From contig NC_088302.1 in assembly GCF_032854445.1 (NCBI RefSeq), forward strand, positions 29,853,979 through 29,917,978: a stretch of 64,000 nucleotides of DNA, written 5' to 3'. The position numbers were made by a program, and so were the translations under genes. The DNA is from Liolophura sinensis. Lineage: Eukaryota > Mollusca > Polyplacophora > Chitonida > Chitonidae. The notes beneath the pieces were generated by a model. That model was not told the origin of the DNA and did no database searches. It saw only the letters and a list, made by a program, of their open reading frames with translations. Shown here one piece after another: positions 18,638 through 33,100 of this stretch (the first letter of the stretch is position 1; every line of letters begins with the position of its first letter).

Positions 18638-21600
18638 TACATTATGAGGCTGTTACCATACTTTGCAACCACAAAGAAATATACAATCTGGACTTATATA
18701 TATCAAAGTTGAGGCAAAGGATTAAACATTGCACATGCACACAATAGTTTACACACGCACGCTGTCACAAATAATATACTGGAAAACATACATGTTGACA
18801 TGACGATATCAGGGCAATAACTGGCCACAGGAGTATAAAATAGAGAGAGAGCCACATTAAAGCATTCTCAAGACATCATACATGTATAGGGAAAAAAAAT
18901 GACAAGACTGTTTAAAGTGCAATGGTGTCATAAATGTACAAGTATATTCAGGACCAGGTTTCTTTCAAAATTCAAGGTAATTCACAAAATAGCAATCTAT
19001 TATGTCTTCACAGTTTTGATTTCATGTTCTTCAGTACCGGTAACAATATAATACTTTTATCAGTGATGTACCACTGATGTATTTATTCTGGAGTTCCCTT
19101 TCTTGGTATTATATTCCCAATATAACACATATTTTCTCACCTACATACATAAGGTTCTCATGGAAAGTTTCATGAAAATGCACAAGTTCTCACCAAGTGA
19201 TTCATAAACCACTTGCTATTTTAGGACTATATCCTGACTGATGACGGTCAAGTGTAGGAAAGGAAAAAAAAAACAAAAACAAAAAACTGATATCCTTTGA
19301 ATGCTGATTGCTCCAGAAAAGAACTGCCCGGTACATGACAAATCTTCTTCATATGTAAAGCCTAGGCTGATTGAGAGGGCAGGTCCTGAAGAGACAGGGC
19401 ACTAGCTAATTCAGCTAAAGCCTTGGTCTTGTCACAGCCGATCAGGCCCAGACCAATCAGGTTGCAGGCTCACACAGCTATTGCTGGTTTGTCAACGGTA
19501 TTCAGTCAGGTGGTTTGTTAGGTAGCCTGGTAAAGAACACTCGTTTATTGCGCGTATGCTGGGCACTCCCCATTCCTCTATCCACAACCTTGGCAGCTGG
19601 CCTCTAGTATTATATTAGACATACATCACACAGAGGCAAAAAGTCGGGTCAATTGCTAATGAACAGATCAGTTGCTTATCATTTGGTTTCCAGTCTCCTG
19701 CAACATTATAAGTTAATGCCTCATCACACTGTAATTAAATATATTTCAAAACCTCTTTCGTCTTTGTTAATAAAATATATGTACATGTAAATACGACTGC
19801 CATCAACATCAGTCTTTGGTTTTTGGCTCACAAAGGTGAGATGGTGCAAGATGCTTTATAGGCTTGTAGTTCCCACTACCTGTAGGCGCCATTGTAGATG
19901 AATTGACAATGGTGAGAGACATGTATTCCTTTAATAAGTCTGAGATAAATAGAAAAACCGAAATCGCTGGTGTTAAAATTTATAGTATTGGTGAAAATCC
20001 ATGTATATATAGTGTGCATATATTAAAACCAAACATGCAACTGTCAGAAATCATCACCAATACCAATACCATGTGTAGCAGCAACTAATTAGTACAACTG
20101 TACTAATCAGCTCCTCATATACCAAAATACAGTTGTACTGAAACCAAGGTATGAAATACTTAAGCTATACTTATATCAATTCTGAACTTATGATATATGT
20201 ACATGTAGTTTCACTTCAGGAAAAGAACACTGACAGAAATGTGACCAACAGGTCCACTGCTGTATAGCATTAAATGGACACAAAAGTCAGCTGTATGGTA
20301 GGCTTACAGGGCTAAAACTACACAAATTACATCCAAAAGTATGGTACATGTATTTCAAGCCTAAGTTTAATTAAAAGAAGGTCTCCTACATACAGAATGA
20401 CTACATCTAGTTCAAAAAGTATTTAATGATCGAACGCTGTTAAATGAGTAAAACAAACTCAGTATTTAGCTGCCACTTAATTACAGGAAACTTTCACAAC
20501 CTAAATTTACATGTATTATGATCGTAACGAATGACTTAACTCTATCAATTTGGCCGTGACTAGAATTAAACGTAATTTAATCCGAGAAGAACCTATCTAT
20601 ATACATGGATTTATATACACATAGGCCTACATGTAGCCACTGAAAAGGAGTTAAGACATGAACATGTCAAAAAACTTAACACGAACAAGAAATATGTGCA
20701 TGGTTATTATTGGATAAAATATTTCAAACAACTGACATAAAATGAACCAGTTAAAATGATGTTAATTACTTGCACAGAAACACTTAATTCATGCCTCTTA
20801 AATGAAGGCTACAAGATCACAGATCTAATTCTTCATGAACTATGGGTACTAAAGGGCCTAATCTCAATGATGTGTCTTTCTGGACTACATTCTGAAAATA
20901 TTCACTGAATCATGGGATCAAAATGCACTTTTAATACCAGGCCAACTTCACCAAAATGCTAACACTATTCATCTGCTATGTTTATATTGATCGTGTTTCA
21001 TCGTGCACCCATCAAACTCTGCAAAAAGACAACTTTACATGTACGGTATGCATACATATCATAAAACTGTGTTCTATTAGCTACACGGTTACTCAGTGAT
21101 AGGATACCCTAAAGTATGGTGTCAGTAATCTAGGCAAGATGTCAGTTGTAAGACACCATATAATTTATCCTGCAAAGACCCATCAATTCAGTGCAGAACA
21201 CCGATGTATAGGTGGATCGTTTCAACGATGTGTCCATTGTTGGTCCACAATAAAGGGAGATGACCTACTCAGCGGACACATTTGATGACAGCTCCAGTAT
21301 TCAAGAATATATCTGTACCCCACGTGAACACTTGTCCAGTGAAAAGCGGAGTATTTCGTCTGATGTGGGATAAAAACAGATTCATGTACTGCAAAACAAA
21401 TTGTATTTTTATAGGAAAAGAAACCTCTACTTAATATCTTGTACATTTTTAGTGTAAGTTTCAAGGAAATACAAACAATCACATGTTCATCATGAAACAC
21501 ATGGTCACTGAGATCACCACATTTTTTTAAACAGATGCCAGCCCACATGGACAAAATGTTGCAGGTGAAAAGGAAGATTTTCACATCCAGGTGTGAAATG

Positions 21601-24158
21601 ACCTGGGATATTCATGCTTACACCCAAACACGCAATATTTGTTGTCCTTTTTTTTGAAGATTCCTGTGGCGAAGCATGGATACATGATCTGTTTTCCCTT
21701 CAATTGATTGCTGATGTAGATGACAACAATCTCACATGATCCACTCAAAATCTGTGTATGCATGGCTCATTTGTTTCTGGATATTTTGTTGCTGAAAAAC
21801 AAGTTGTAATGAAGATGTGGATCCTGTTTCAGGAATGTTTGTCATGGTTACCCACATAGCAATAAATACTGAGGACTTTTGGTAACCAAAATCAAGAAAT
21901 CTTGGTTTCGACAACCAGTGTTGTCTCTGTGAGCTGACCTTTATGCTTCTCAAAATACCCTATCGAGTTATTACACACAGCAAACAAACAAAATAACAAG
22001 ATCAGTGAGGTGTGAAGATCTTCTATTGCTTGGGAACAAATTTCATTTCATTTTATATTTAACTAATTTAAAGACATTGAATTTCACACTTGTTACATCT
22101 CCGCAGTTTACTGCATTGGATGAGAACTCTTAACATGTACAATTCAGGCCCAGACTGTCGAGGGAAAAAGTCAACAATGTCTGTTGGAATGTTCACTGCG
22201 GAATAACAGAAATAAAAATTACAATACTCTGGTCAAAACTAGGAAGTGTTATTTTTAAATTAATATACACATGTACATGTTTGTCGTAGGTCGGTCCTAT
22301 CTGACTAAAAAGACAGGTAGTTGGGCAATTCAAAGGCAGCATGCAATCATTAACTACAGAATATCAATTTGGTGATTAATTGACATGCTCTGGACATAAT
22401 TATCATTTGACAAAAAGACCCAGGCATGGCAGAGAGAAGAAAACTTTTACTAGATTTGTGCGGTACTGGTACATTGTAAAACATGTAAGATTCTCAAGAC
22501 TAGAAACCATGCATGAGTCAACAACACCACTGAGATGTTACTTTTGTGACAGCTCTTATCTACTTCCATTCAAACAGCACCAAATTTCTTCAATCTTTAT
22601 GTACATAAAATAACATGTTTCGATACAACCCTGTTAATCTGCCACAAGCCCCATCCTAGTAAGTAGGCCTACCAGTATATGGGCTTGCTCAAGTGCTGAT
22701 ACACTGCTGTTCGGTTTTGGACCTGGATTGATAACAGTGAGTCAATGGGTTGATCAAGAGCTACTGACAAGGGTTGAACAGTGCTTTTGAAACCTGCCGA
22801 AAAAGGTGTGCACAAAATGCAAATATAGGTGTACAAGTATGTGTACGAAGAGACTGAGCACATGTAGCAGTGGTAATACTCTCAACGCAGAAACTCTTAA
22901 AGAATTAACATATGTTTAAAACATTGTGTTATGAAGGGCAACTGAATGAAACTCAACCAATTCAGAGTTATTTCCCTTTCCGTACTTGATCCCCAGCACT
23001 GTGACAGTATCTGTATCCCTACAAGCCATAACTGAAAGTAATCAAATTAAGTCATAGATTAAAAACTCCATAGTGCATCACCTAATATCACAAACTTACA
23101 GATTTTGCTATCTGTAGACCTAATTATTATAAAATTGTGTATACATACTGAAATCCACAGCTGATCAAATAGCAATTAGGCAATGTACAACTTTATGTCA
23201 TTCTAATATCAAATTAACACATCCCTGGTACATGTATGGACATGTGCACATACAGAGTCACTGTTTAAAAATATGACGCAAAATTTACGCTCATAACAAA
23301 CTGACTGAACAAATACAAATGTAAGGAATATTCCAAATCATATTAAAATGTTTGGTGCTCTGCTCTCCGCTCCGCAACCAACCGAAAGAAAAAAAAAATT
23401 CAACATGATCATTTTTTACACATAAGCTTTAAGAAATGAACAATTAAACAGTCTGTCTTTCTTAAATTCCGACTTATCCTATTTTCAACAAAGTACAATC
23501 TGATGGTATTTTGGTCTACTGTCAAAACTGCTTTGTGGTATCATTAAAAACAATACTTCAGTCTTTGTTAGATGATGGCAAGAATCAATGATACATACAC
23601 ATCAAGGTTTGATAGAAGAAACTCTGGATTATTTTGATGTTTGCTCTAGCTTATTCTTATCTACATATATATGTACACAAACGAACATTTACAATATCCC
23701 CAGGCCATTGTCAGAGGACCAGTCTTGACAGGGTGGCATGTCAGTAGCACTTATTTTATGAAAACTCAACACACTCTTGTCAATTCTCCACACCACTTCT
23801 GTACAATGTATACATACAACTAAGGATACTAAAAGTCCAATATTTAATTAGTTCACATATGTTAATGAATGGAGATCTATGTTCCATATTCACTATGCCA
23901 TTTTTTTTGTTCATACTGGTAAACTAGAAATTATGAGTGTGTCTGGGCATAAATTTATCACAATTATAAAAATATCCAGATGATGAACAGATTCTTCTAT
24001 AGCAATGCTGATAAGGTGAAAGGGTCCAGTCACACAGCCAAAAGATTTCACGGACACAACAAGCACTGTAGATCAATGTCTGTATATAGTTACTTTGCAA
24101 CATTGTATCAACACTGGCCACAGGACACAGTGGCACTGAACTGGGCTCTGTGCAAGTG
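18638..24158 (-). other. Probable long 3'UTR of SNX27; no gene seen
   Basis: About 5.5 kb of AT-rich sequence almost free of SINEs (the nearest flank it at 18186 and 24288) and without coding features. The lack of insertions, unlike the SINE-dense introns on one side, fits transcribed 3'UTR under constraint. Inference only; the terminal exon itself is tentative. Confidence 0.4.
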
Positions 24159-24188
24159 CTATGTCCAAAAGCTGATATGCTGAACTAC
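24159..24188 (-). CDS. SNX27: SNX27 terminal exon (tentative)
   Basis: A strong acceptor TTTTTTCTGTTTACAG is followed in the required phase 0 by VVQHISFWT and TAG. The SNX27 C-terminus is poorly conserved and spliced alternatively in vertebrates, so similarity cannot confirm it. Confidence 0.4.
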   Translation of the reverse strand, partial: VVQHISFWT

Positions 24189-27100
24189 CTGTAAACAGAA
24201 AAAATAACACTATGTCAAAACAATGCCACAATGGCAGCAATATGAAGAAGTCGAGGGGAAAAAACATGGATTGCAGTGTTTTTTTATGTATTTATTTGAT
24301 TGGTGTCAAGAATATTTCACTTATACGATAACAGCCAGCATGGGGAAAACCCATAACCATCCGCAGGTTGTTAGAAGGCCTTCCAATGTACCGCCGGGGA
24401 GGATGGCAACATGAGCAGGACTTGAACTCACAGCAACCTTATTGGTGGAAGGTTACTTTATGGGTCATTGTGCCCTGACGACGTGCTGGTTATCCCCCTC
24501 TGCCACGGAGGCACTCACATTTTTATTTCATGCACCACACTTTAACAGACCAACCAGTTGTTTTCCAATTCAAGGAACAAGACAACTTTAGGAAATACAA
24601 TCTTAGACATTTGTGCAGATGAAGCTGAAGCATATGGAAATTGTAACATAATGTACTTTCTCAGCCACTCACTGTATGACAGACTGAGAGACAAGGCCAA
24701 CACTGACAATGTTGACTGTCCTTCATGATGGTCTTGTTACAATGTGTGTACACGGCATGGTTTGTGCACGTGTGTGTGGCTACATAAAAATGGCCTCTAG
24801 GAAGATCAGCTGTTGATGAATTGTTTTAACTCTTAGGAAACAAGGATTACTCATATGGTATAAATTAAAGTTCCTATACCACAGGTTTTGGCAAAAAAAA
24901 AAATGACTCCAAATTTTGACCATTATCTTAGAACAGCCCGATAGACCTTTCACAAAATATCAGCCCTGTCTGTGCACGTGTTACCATTCACACTTGATAA
25001 TAAAGTTTCTAAAATTTATACAGTAAGTACAGGTACCTCTAGCGGTCTCAAAGTAAACCTGAGAATTATTTTAACACTATAAACAGTATAGGTACAAATT
25101 TGCCAAAATTTTTTGGCATAGCCTCTTTAACTAAGAGTCATTTCAGCGGTTGAATGTAACATATGTGATGCTTTGAAATGTTGTAACATGGAGACTGCAG
25201 CAGAATGTGCATTCTGAAACAATGAGGATCTTTGTCTTTATAATGATTACTGTAATTCTTCAACCTTTTCGCATGCTTGCAAGGTATTTATTCAAGCATA
25301 TTCTGAAGGCATTATTCTTTGTTGGCGGATAAAATTATATTTTTGGTGAAGACCTAAAATTGGGCAACTCAACCAATGTAGTTTTGTCTCCAAAATGTGC
25401 ACAAATAGCACAGAAAGTTGCTCTTTCATTCTTGTGGAATGATTGAGAAAATAGGGTAAGTAGAGTTTAACTTGCCATACATCAAAGTCCTAATACAGGC
25501 TGGTGTTTGACTTCATCACGTGCACTGAGAACAAAAAACAGAAGCCATTCATAAAGCAGTTGCAAAAGTACAGTATTTCACCTGAAGTTTGGTGTGTAAA
25601 AAGTAAATGCACTTTCAGAAGCATTCAGAAGCCACAGATTGGTACTTTTGAAACCAGTCTTGAGTTTTTCTGATACGAAATTAATCAAACTTCAGAAAAC
25701 ACTATTAAGTGACGATAAATCAATCAGAATCATGCAAAAGTTTGTCTCCTGAAAAATGTTATTTTATCCAAAATTTATGGCTTTGCTGGAGCAATTCAAA
25801 AATGTATTGCCATTAAGTTATAAATCTGATTGAATTTATAACACAACTGACACAGTTTTACTGTTAACTTTGTTTTTGGAGTTAAATCTCTTTGTGCCCA
25901 AAACTAATAATTTAAAGTAAATATACATAAAAATCCTCCCTCTGTGAAGACACGGGAAAGGTACATGTAGAATGTCCTGATAATCTATCCAGAACTGCAA
26001 ATATTACTGAATGTCACGCTGTTCCTGGGTATAAAGTTTCCTGACATAAAACTTATTTATTTGATTGGTGTTTTACGCCGTACTCAAGAATATTTCACTT
26101 ATACAACACCGGTCAGCATTATGGTAGGAGGAAACCGGGCACAGTACAGGGGAAACCCACGACCATCCACAGGTTGCTGCAGACCTTCCCATGCATTACC
26201 ACACAGGAAGGCATCGTAAGCTGTACTTACAGCAACTGCATTGATCAGAGGCGACCTGGGATGCTAACCACGGAGGCCTCTCCTAACATAACATTCTGCC
26301 ACGGTAACAGTTTCTACAGTGCTTAAGGGTTTAACACTACCACTGAACCTTCTTTCATACTGAATTGCATGACATAGGAATGTTGAAGTCTACCACACAT
26401 GTATTATCATACCACTGACCTCCGATTTGAAGGTTATGAAACATGGCGTCTGTGTGTAAAACATCCAAAATGTTAAAAACAAAAGCGATATCTATAAACT
26501 GTGCGAAATAACACTTTAAACACTGAAGGAAATTCTAACAGTTCACCTTTATATAAATCATGAGAGCAAATTGAACAAGTAAACTCAAATTCTTTTATTT
26601 GTGTTGCGTGTTTGAAAGGTCATATCTATTTAATATGTATATTTGCACACGGCCCGCACTAACAGCTGGCTGGCATGCGCAACACTCACCTCACTTTCTC
26701 CTTCCATTTCTTCATAAATTCTCTCAAAACAGTCATGTAAGTAGTTATACTGAAACACAAAGAACACAATTCTTTAATAATTTTACCTGTCTGCTGGTTT
26801 AATGCCTTGATGTATGTTTCATCTAATCTCTGGACATTACAATTGCAACTGTAGGTTTTAGCTCGGGTGAATACAATTACATTATAACCAATTTCTTGAC
26901 AGGTTTCAATAAAATGTGAACATACATATAAAGGACTTCACAAAAATTTCACAAAAAATTCTCATCACATAAACGCAGCATTCAAAACAAAATATCTTAC
27001 ACATATGAATTTCAACTGATACTCAACATGACAAGTTACCTTAAGTTATGTAAGGCGTAAACATGACAAGTTACATAAATTTACATAAAGTGAAACAAAA

Positions 27101-30100
27101 CAAGTTACATTAAATGATGTAAGGTGAAACATCACAAGTTACGAAAGGTGAAACATCACAAGTTACGAAAGGTGAAACATCACAAGTTAGATAAGGCGAC
27201 ACCAATTTAATCTTGTTTTAATCGTGAGCCGACAGTAAAACAAAATCCAAAACTGAAAATAAAACCGAAAAATGCTCCTTTCTAACTTGTTCCATCTTGA
27301 TGTTTCTATGATTGTCCTGTTTTCAAGGCTGTCCGATCATGCAAATAGGTTTTCAACATGGAAAGTTGCTGGGGCAAGTCCACATTTCCTCCAAATTAGA
27401 ATTATCCTCGATTTTTATTTTTATACCCAACTCAGAAATTGAAAAAAGCTTTATTCTGCCTCTAAAACAAAAAATTAAATTTGTGTGACCTAACGTGAAA
27501 TATGAATTGAACTGTGATACTTACATAAAACAAATAATGACAACTTACATAAGGTGAAAAAATTTTCACTACTCTGGCTTTTTTCCCCGGTCTGTTGTAT
27601 TCAAAATTAAATGATCTGCCATCTTCATCTATGTCATAGCGTAAAACATCTTTCCATTGAAATTCTATTTCTTGGGACTGTAAAAGTAAATCAAAATTGA
27701 GAACATTTAACTTAAATGTAAAATGTGCCAAGAACTGAACAAACAAGAATTAATTGTCATTTTATTAACAAAACACTTGTATATATATGTTTAACTGTGA
27801 TGTATTAAGAAGAAATACATTTATATGGTAATTTTTGCTTCTCAGTATTTGTGACATTTGCTTCACATTAAGTAAGTCAACAAGTTTTACAAACTGACTT
27901 AGATATATATATATACTTTCACTTGAAAAAAAGCTCCCAAAAAATATTAAAGAAAAAAAAGATATTTTTTATGTAGTTTAGAATCATACAGCTTTTGATG
28001 TTTACTTCAATTTTGAGTTTTCTTTTTGACTGAAATTTTACTTACCTCAGGCGTGCCATCTTCTTTACACGCACGTAATTTAAAATTTTCTATTCCTAAT
28101 GTTGCGATCACGTGACCATCTTTCCGAGAGTCGCATGCACAGTGAGGAAATGTCACCTCTCCGTAACCTTCTAGTCGTCGAACAATTTTCAAATACTGAA
28201 ATTAAATAAATTTATTTATTTATTAATCTGATTGGTGTTTTACGCCGTACTTAAGAATATTTCACTTATATGACAGCGGCCAGCATTATGGTGAGAGGAA
28301 ACCAGGCAGAGCTCAGGGGAAACCCATCTGCAGGTTGCTGACAGACCTTCCCACGTACAACCGTAGAAGAAGCCAACATAAGCGGGACTTGAACTCACAG
28401 CGACCGCATTGGCGAGAGGCCCCAGGGTCATCACGCTACACTAGGCGCTAGCCAAAAGAGCCACAGACTTAAATCGAAGTATGATTATTTTAAAACAAAT
28501 GATGGTACTACACTGCATGACTGTTTAATAAATATGACACTTCCACGGCATTCCACATACATGTGTGTGTACATGCCCAACTTTCTGATCTTTGACATGC
28601 GTACATCATACATGTGGAAAGGAGGGGTCTCAAACAAGTGCCTTGTACACGTACATGTACACAAGAATGCACCACTGATTGCTTATTACCATCAAAGCCC
28701 TCCCAAGAGCAACAGGGGCGTTTTGAGTTCTAACTAATTATTTAATCCCTATATAATGCTCAAACTTGTTAAAGACTTAAGGGAAGCAAATCGCAGTGAA
28801 CAGATAATTCCAATTCAAGAAAGTTTAATACCTACCTCAAAAGGTTTGTTTGCTTCTTGTAGCGCCTTAAGTTCATATAGTTTGTCCCCTGGCATTATGT
28901 GACCCCGACTGACGTCATCTACGGCCTGTCATATAAAAACAGAGAACAAAATTAGTCACAAAAAATAATATTTCTGTCACATTTAAAACACATTAAAGCC
29001 TAAAACCAATTATTTAAATAAATCAGAAAGAGCTACCTTTAGCCATTAATTCCATGCTGTATGAAGTCAACACAAAATAATGTGGATTACCTCCCTTTAA
29101 TGTTATGGCAGTGTACCTCCACCTCTATGAAAGTACACTAGCGTTTAGCCTCCCCTTCCCTCTAGCATCTGACAAAAGACCCTTGTAAGCATCTCGTCAG
29201 GTAGACATGTGTTAGCATAACTGTATTGTATTTGTATCGTATTTCACGTTATTTCAGCAGTAAATTTCAAGTTATATACTACAATTCACCAAATGAAAAC
29301 CTCATGAAGATTTGATTTATTTTATAGCTGTATAATACATGGGGTGATAAAAACAGTTTAAAGCTTTAATAATAATTCTCCTTACACTTCACATACTTTA
29401 TTGAATCCATGTTAAGAGAGCTTGTAAGGCCACATGAACCACACATGTTCAATATGTCCGCAAACTTTGACAAAAGATTTCAAGGTCTTAAGGCGAGAAA
29501 ATGTCATGAAAAATGTATTCCCAGGTTTCTGTATGAATACTTTCTGCAATAACCCATTGCAGGGGTTACAAATTGAGATTTAAAAGAGAACAAAACAATG
29601 TGTGTGAAATGCCCTGAAGACCTACTGGGCAAAGCTAAGCACAATAACGTACACGTATGTGATCTGTTAAAATGGCGGTCTAAAGGAGACTTCTAAGCCT
29701 TCGACATTTAACCATTAAATACTCAACTAAGAAGGACTGCTAGTAGAAAAGTGAGATATTTTATTTAATTTTAGGCATATCTCTTTCATTTAAAGTATAG
29801 GTTGTATAAATGTGTTCCTTTCTTTTTAAGTAATCCATGGTCTCTTAACAGTAACCTTGGAAACATCGGTACATTTTTTCTGGCTACACATCGCAACCCA
29901 CTCTGGTAACCCATTAGGGGGTTTTGCATCAACCATTTTCCATTCCTTTACACACCTGATTCAGACCATAAAAACCCAAAAAACAATACAATGTTTTGAA
30001 GGAATAGAAAGGATCTAATTGTCATCCAAATGAAAATTCTCAGGTTACCTGCCAGAAGAGGAAGTTGACAGCCGTCTCGCAGGAGTTGAGCGTCAGCTCT

Positions 30101-33100
30101 TTTGTTAACGTAAACACCCACTTCCTAAGGGCTATACATGTGGCTGTGGCTGTACTGTAATTCTGTATGTAAATATTGTGCGGTAATTCTACAGCTTGTA
30201 ACTTTCTCTCTGTAAAATAAAGAAGAAAAGGTACATGATTAGAAATTTATTATACTCCATACTTAAAGAAGCTGTGTTGAAGCCTCAGCTGCTGATAATA
30301 ACATCTTAATCAACCATCTGTTAAAAGGGAACAATATAAGACACAACAATTAGTATCATTTGGCCATTGAGGACATGAAAAATGGACATCTCCCCTGTGT
30401 TTATTTATTTATTTATTTGATTGGTGCTCTACGCCATACTCAGCATTATGGTGGGAGGAAACCAAGCAGAATCCTGGGGAAACCCTTGGCCATTCGCAGG
30501 TTGCCCAGTGGCCTTCCCACGAACGGCCGAAGAGGAATCCAGCATAAGCTGGACTTGAACTCACGGCGACCGCATTGCTAGGAGGCTTCTGGGTCATTGC
30601 GCCATGCTGGCGTGCTAACCCCCTTGGTCACGGAGGCCCCTCATCCCTGTATACGACATTTTAACAACAACAATACATCTACACAGTATAGTCTGTCCTT
30701 GTGCGATCTTTCTACCAGCAAGCTCATGTTTAGCTGAAAAGCCAATATTTGTTGTCCAGGTAAAAACACTTTCTTAATCATTCTATCTATTATTCAGATT
30801 TAATATTTATTTGATTGGGGGTTTGACGCGGTCTTCAAGAAAATTCCATTCAAATTACAGCAGTGGGGTTATTTTCAGTTCATTTAATAATAGTGTGAAG
30901 GCAAAAAAAGTAAATTTCTTACCAAAATTGTATTCAACAGTCTCAAACAAATAAAAATATTGCGCCACTCTTTCCTCCAACTTCAACTTTGACACAACAG
31001 CCTTTAAAAAGAAAATTGATAAAATGGCACTGATGTAAGAAAAAATAAGTCATAACTAATGCAAGAAATATACCAAAAGTTATAAACAGCATATATGCAC
31101 ATGAAAATTCATCTTCCCTTGGATATGATCAAATAGATCTTATCTTGAAAATGCTGATAAACAACCTTAAATTACTAAAAAAAAAAATAAATAATGATGT
31201 AACAGTATTGCCAAAACTTTTTTGATTATCTTTTTCTAATTCATCAGGACAAATGAAAATAAATGTTCAAAGCATAAATGAATAACTGGTGAAAATGAGA
31301 AAAAAAACAATTCACAGCAGCACAAACCTCATAGACTTTTTCTGTGTTGTCATTCCTTTTTATGGTAACCACACACAAATTCCGATCCGGCAAGAGGACT
31401 TTTAATTCTACATCATTGCTTCCATTATCCTGGTGAGGAAAAAAAAAATTTGAACTCATAAATCTAAAATTCATAATCTACCTCAGGAAAATTAACCAAC
31501 ATTTTTAGCCTACTAAACATTCAACATTATTACAATGCATTTCTCAACACTTTTTACACATACGTATTTATTCTTTGAATGGATAGGTCGTACAGTGATT
31601 TAGATGTGGCCACTAAACAAATATTCAAATGTAATTTGGAATTCAAAAGTCAGGTACAAAAACAAGACAAGTCAGCAATACCCATCAAAAATCTGTTCAC
31701 TGATCAGCTGTCTATCTTGACGCTTACCATAGTGGTTTTGGGCTCAATGCCTATGCTGTGTAAAAATTTTGTACGCTACCATATAGAATCCTTTACATAT
31801 ACTTGTGGGACAGAGGAGTCAACCAAGATGGCTGTGGAGTAGGTTAGTTACACGAGACAGTACATGTATATTTATTTCTTTATTTGATTGATGTTTTACC
31901 CTGTACTAAAAAAGATTTCACTTACACAAGTTATGGTGGGAGGAAAATGGGCATGAGCTAGATTTGAACTCACAGCGACCACACTGGTGAGAGGTTCCTG
32001 GGTCAGTGGGCTGCTCTAGCATGCTAACCATCAAGGCCACGGAGGTGCCTTCCCGCTCCTCCATTTCGTGTGTATATAAATCACCATGTGACATGATTTA
32101 TTTATTGTACGTGCTCACAGACTTTACTCATCACAGGCATCTATACATGCCTAAACAATAAAATAAAATAAAATAAAGAACAAAACCAAGCCTCTGAGAA
32201 TGATTACATCTGTGTGGATACTGACTGAATCAGCGTCACCGGCCGCTAAGAACTCCTGCATCATCTCGCTCTCCCCAATCACTCGTACCGCACAAACTGA
32301 AACAAAAATCACAATATTTCATCAAACATTTCATATATACTGCACATGTGTGCATGTGCATACGTATTACCTGTCAACACACTTTAACTCCACACCCTTT
32401 ACATGTATGGTAATGTTAATACAATGAAAATAGAATTTCACCAATGTTGAGCCTATTGAATATTTTGTCTGGAATACAGTTGAGTAACAAGTTGTGGACA
32501 CTGGGTGTGGAAACACACAATCTGTGTTTTACAACTAAAAGAGAACCCATAAAAAAGCACATATACATGTATCTGGAAACATTTTCAGACCCTGACACAA
32601 ATCTTTATCCCCCAAATGAACATACATGTAGCCTTCCTTCATCTTTTCACAACATGGCTAAAGTACTGCCCTCTTAATGTAAAGCCACTCTCATACATTC
32701 TTGCATGTTCCACCAATATTAATTACTACAATTATTAACGTTTTAATATAATTCACTGCTTGCATACATTGGATTCAGACTGCACATGACTTTTTTTAAT
32801 ACATACAAACCATTCAAATATTTAGCATGTTTAGCCAAGTATTTTCAAAGAAAGCCCGCTTATCAAATGAAATTTCACAGCTAGATGGACTTTTTACAAT
32901 AAAAATTTCATCTACCAGTAATTCTTTTTTCACAATTATTTTGTGAATTTCTTGTGAGTAAAAACAACAAAAAAAAAATAAATTAATTTCTATTTTAAGG
33001 TTAGATTCAACACGGGATTGCAATTTCCAGAAAATAATTATTCCCTAATCTCTGTAGCATAATATAATCAACTGGTATTTTCAAACCACTCAAGAATATT

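Noticed and set aside
26641-26690. SNX27 reading through the donor at 26690 to an in-frame stop
   Set aside because: The donor GAG|GTGAGT is near consensus, so splicing is preferred; read-through could still be a minor isoform.
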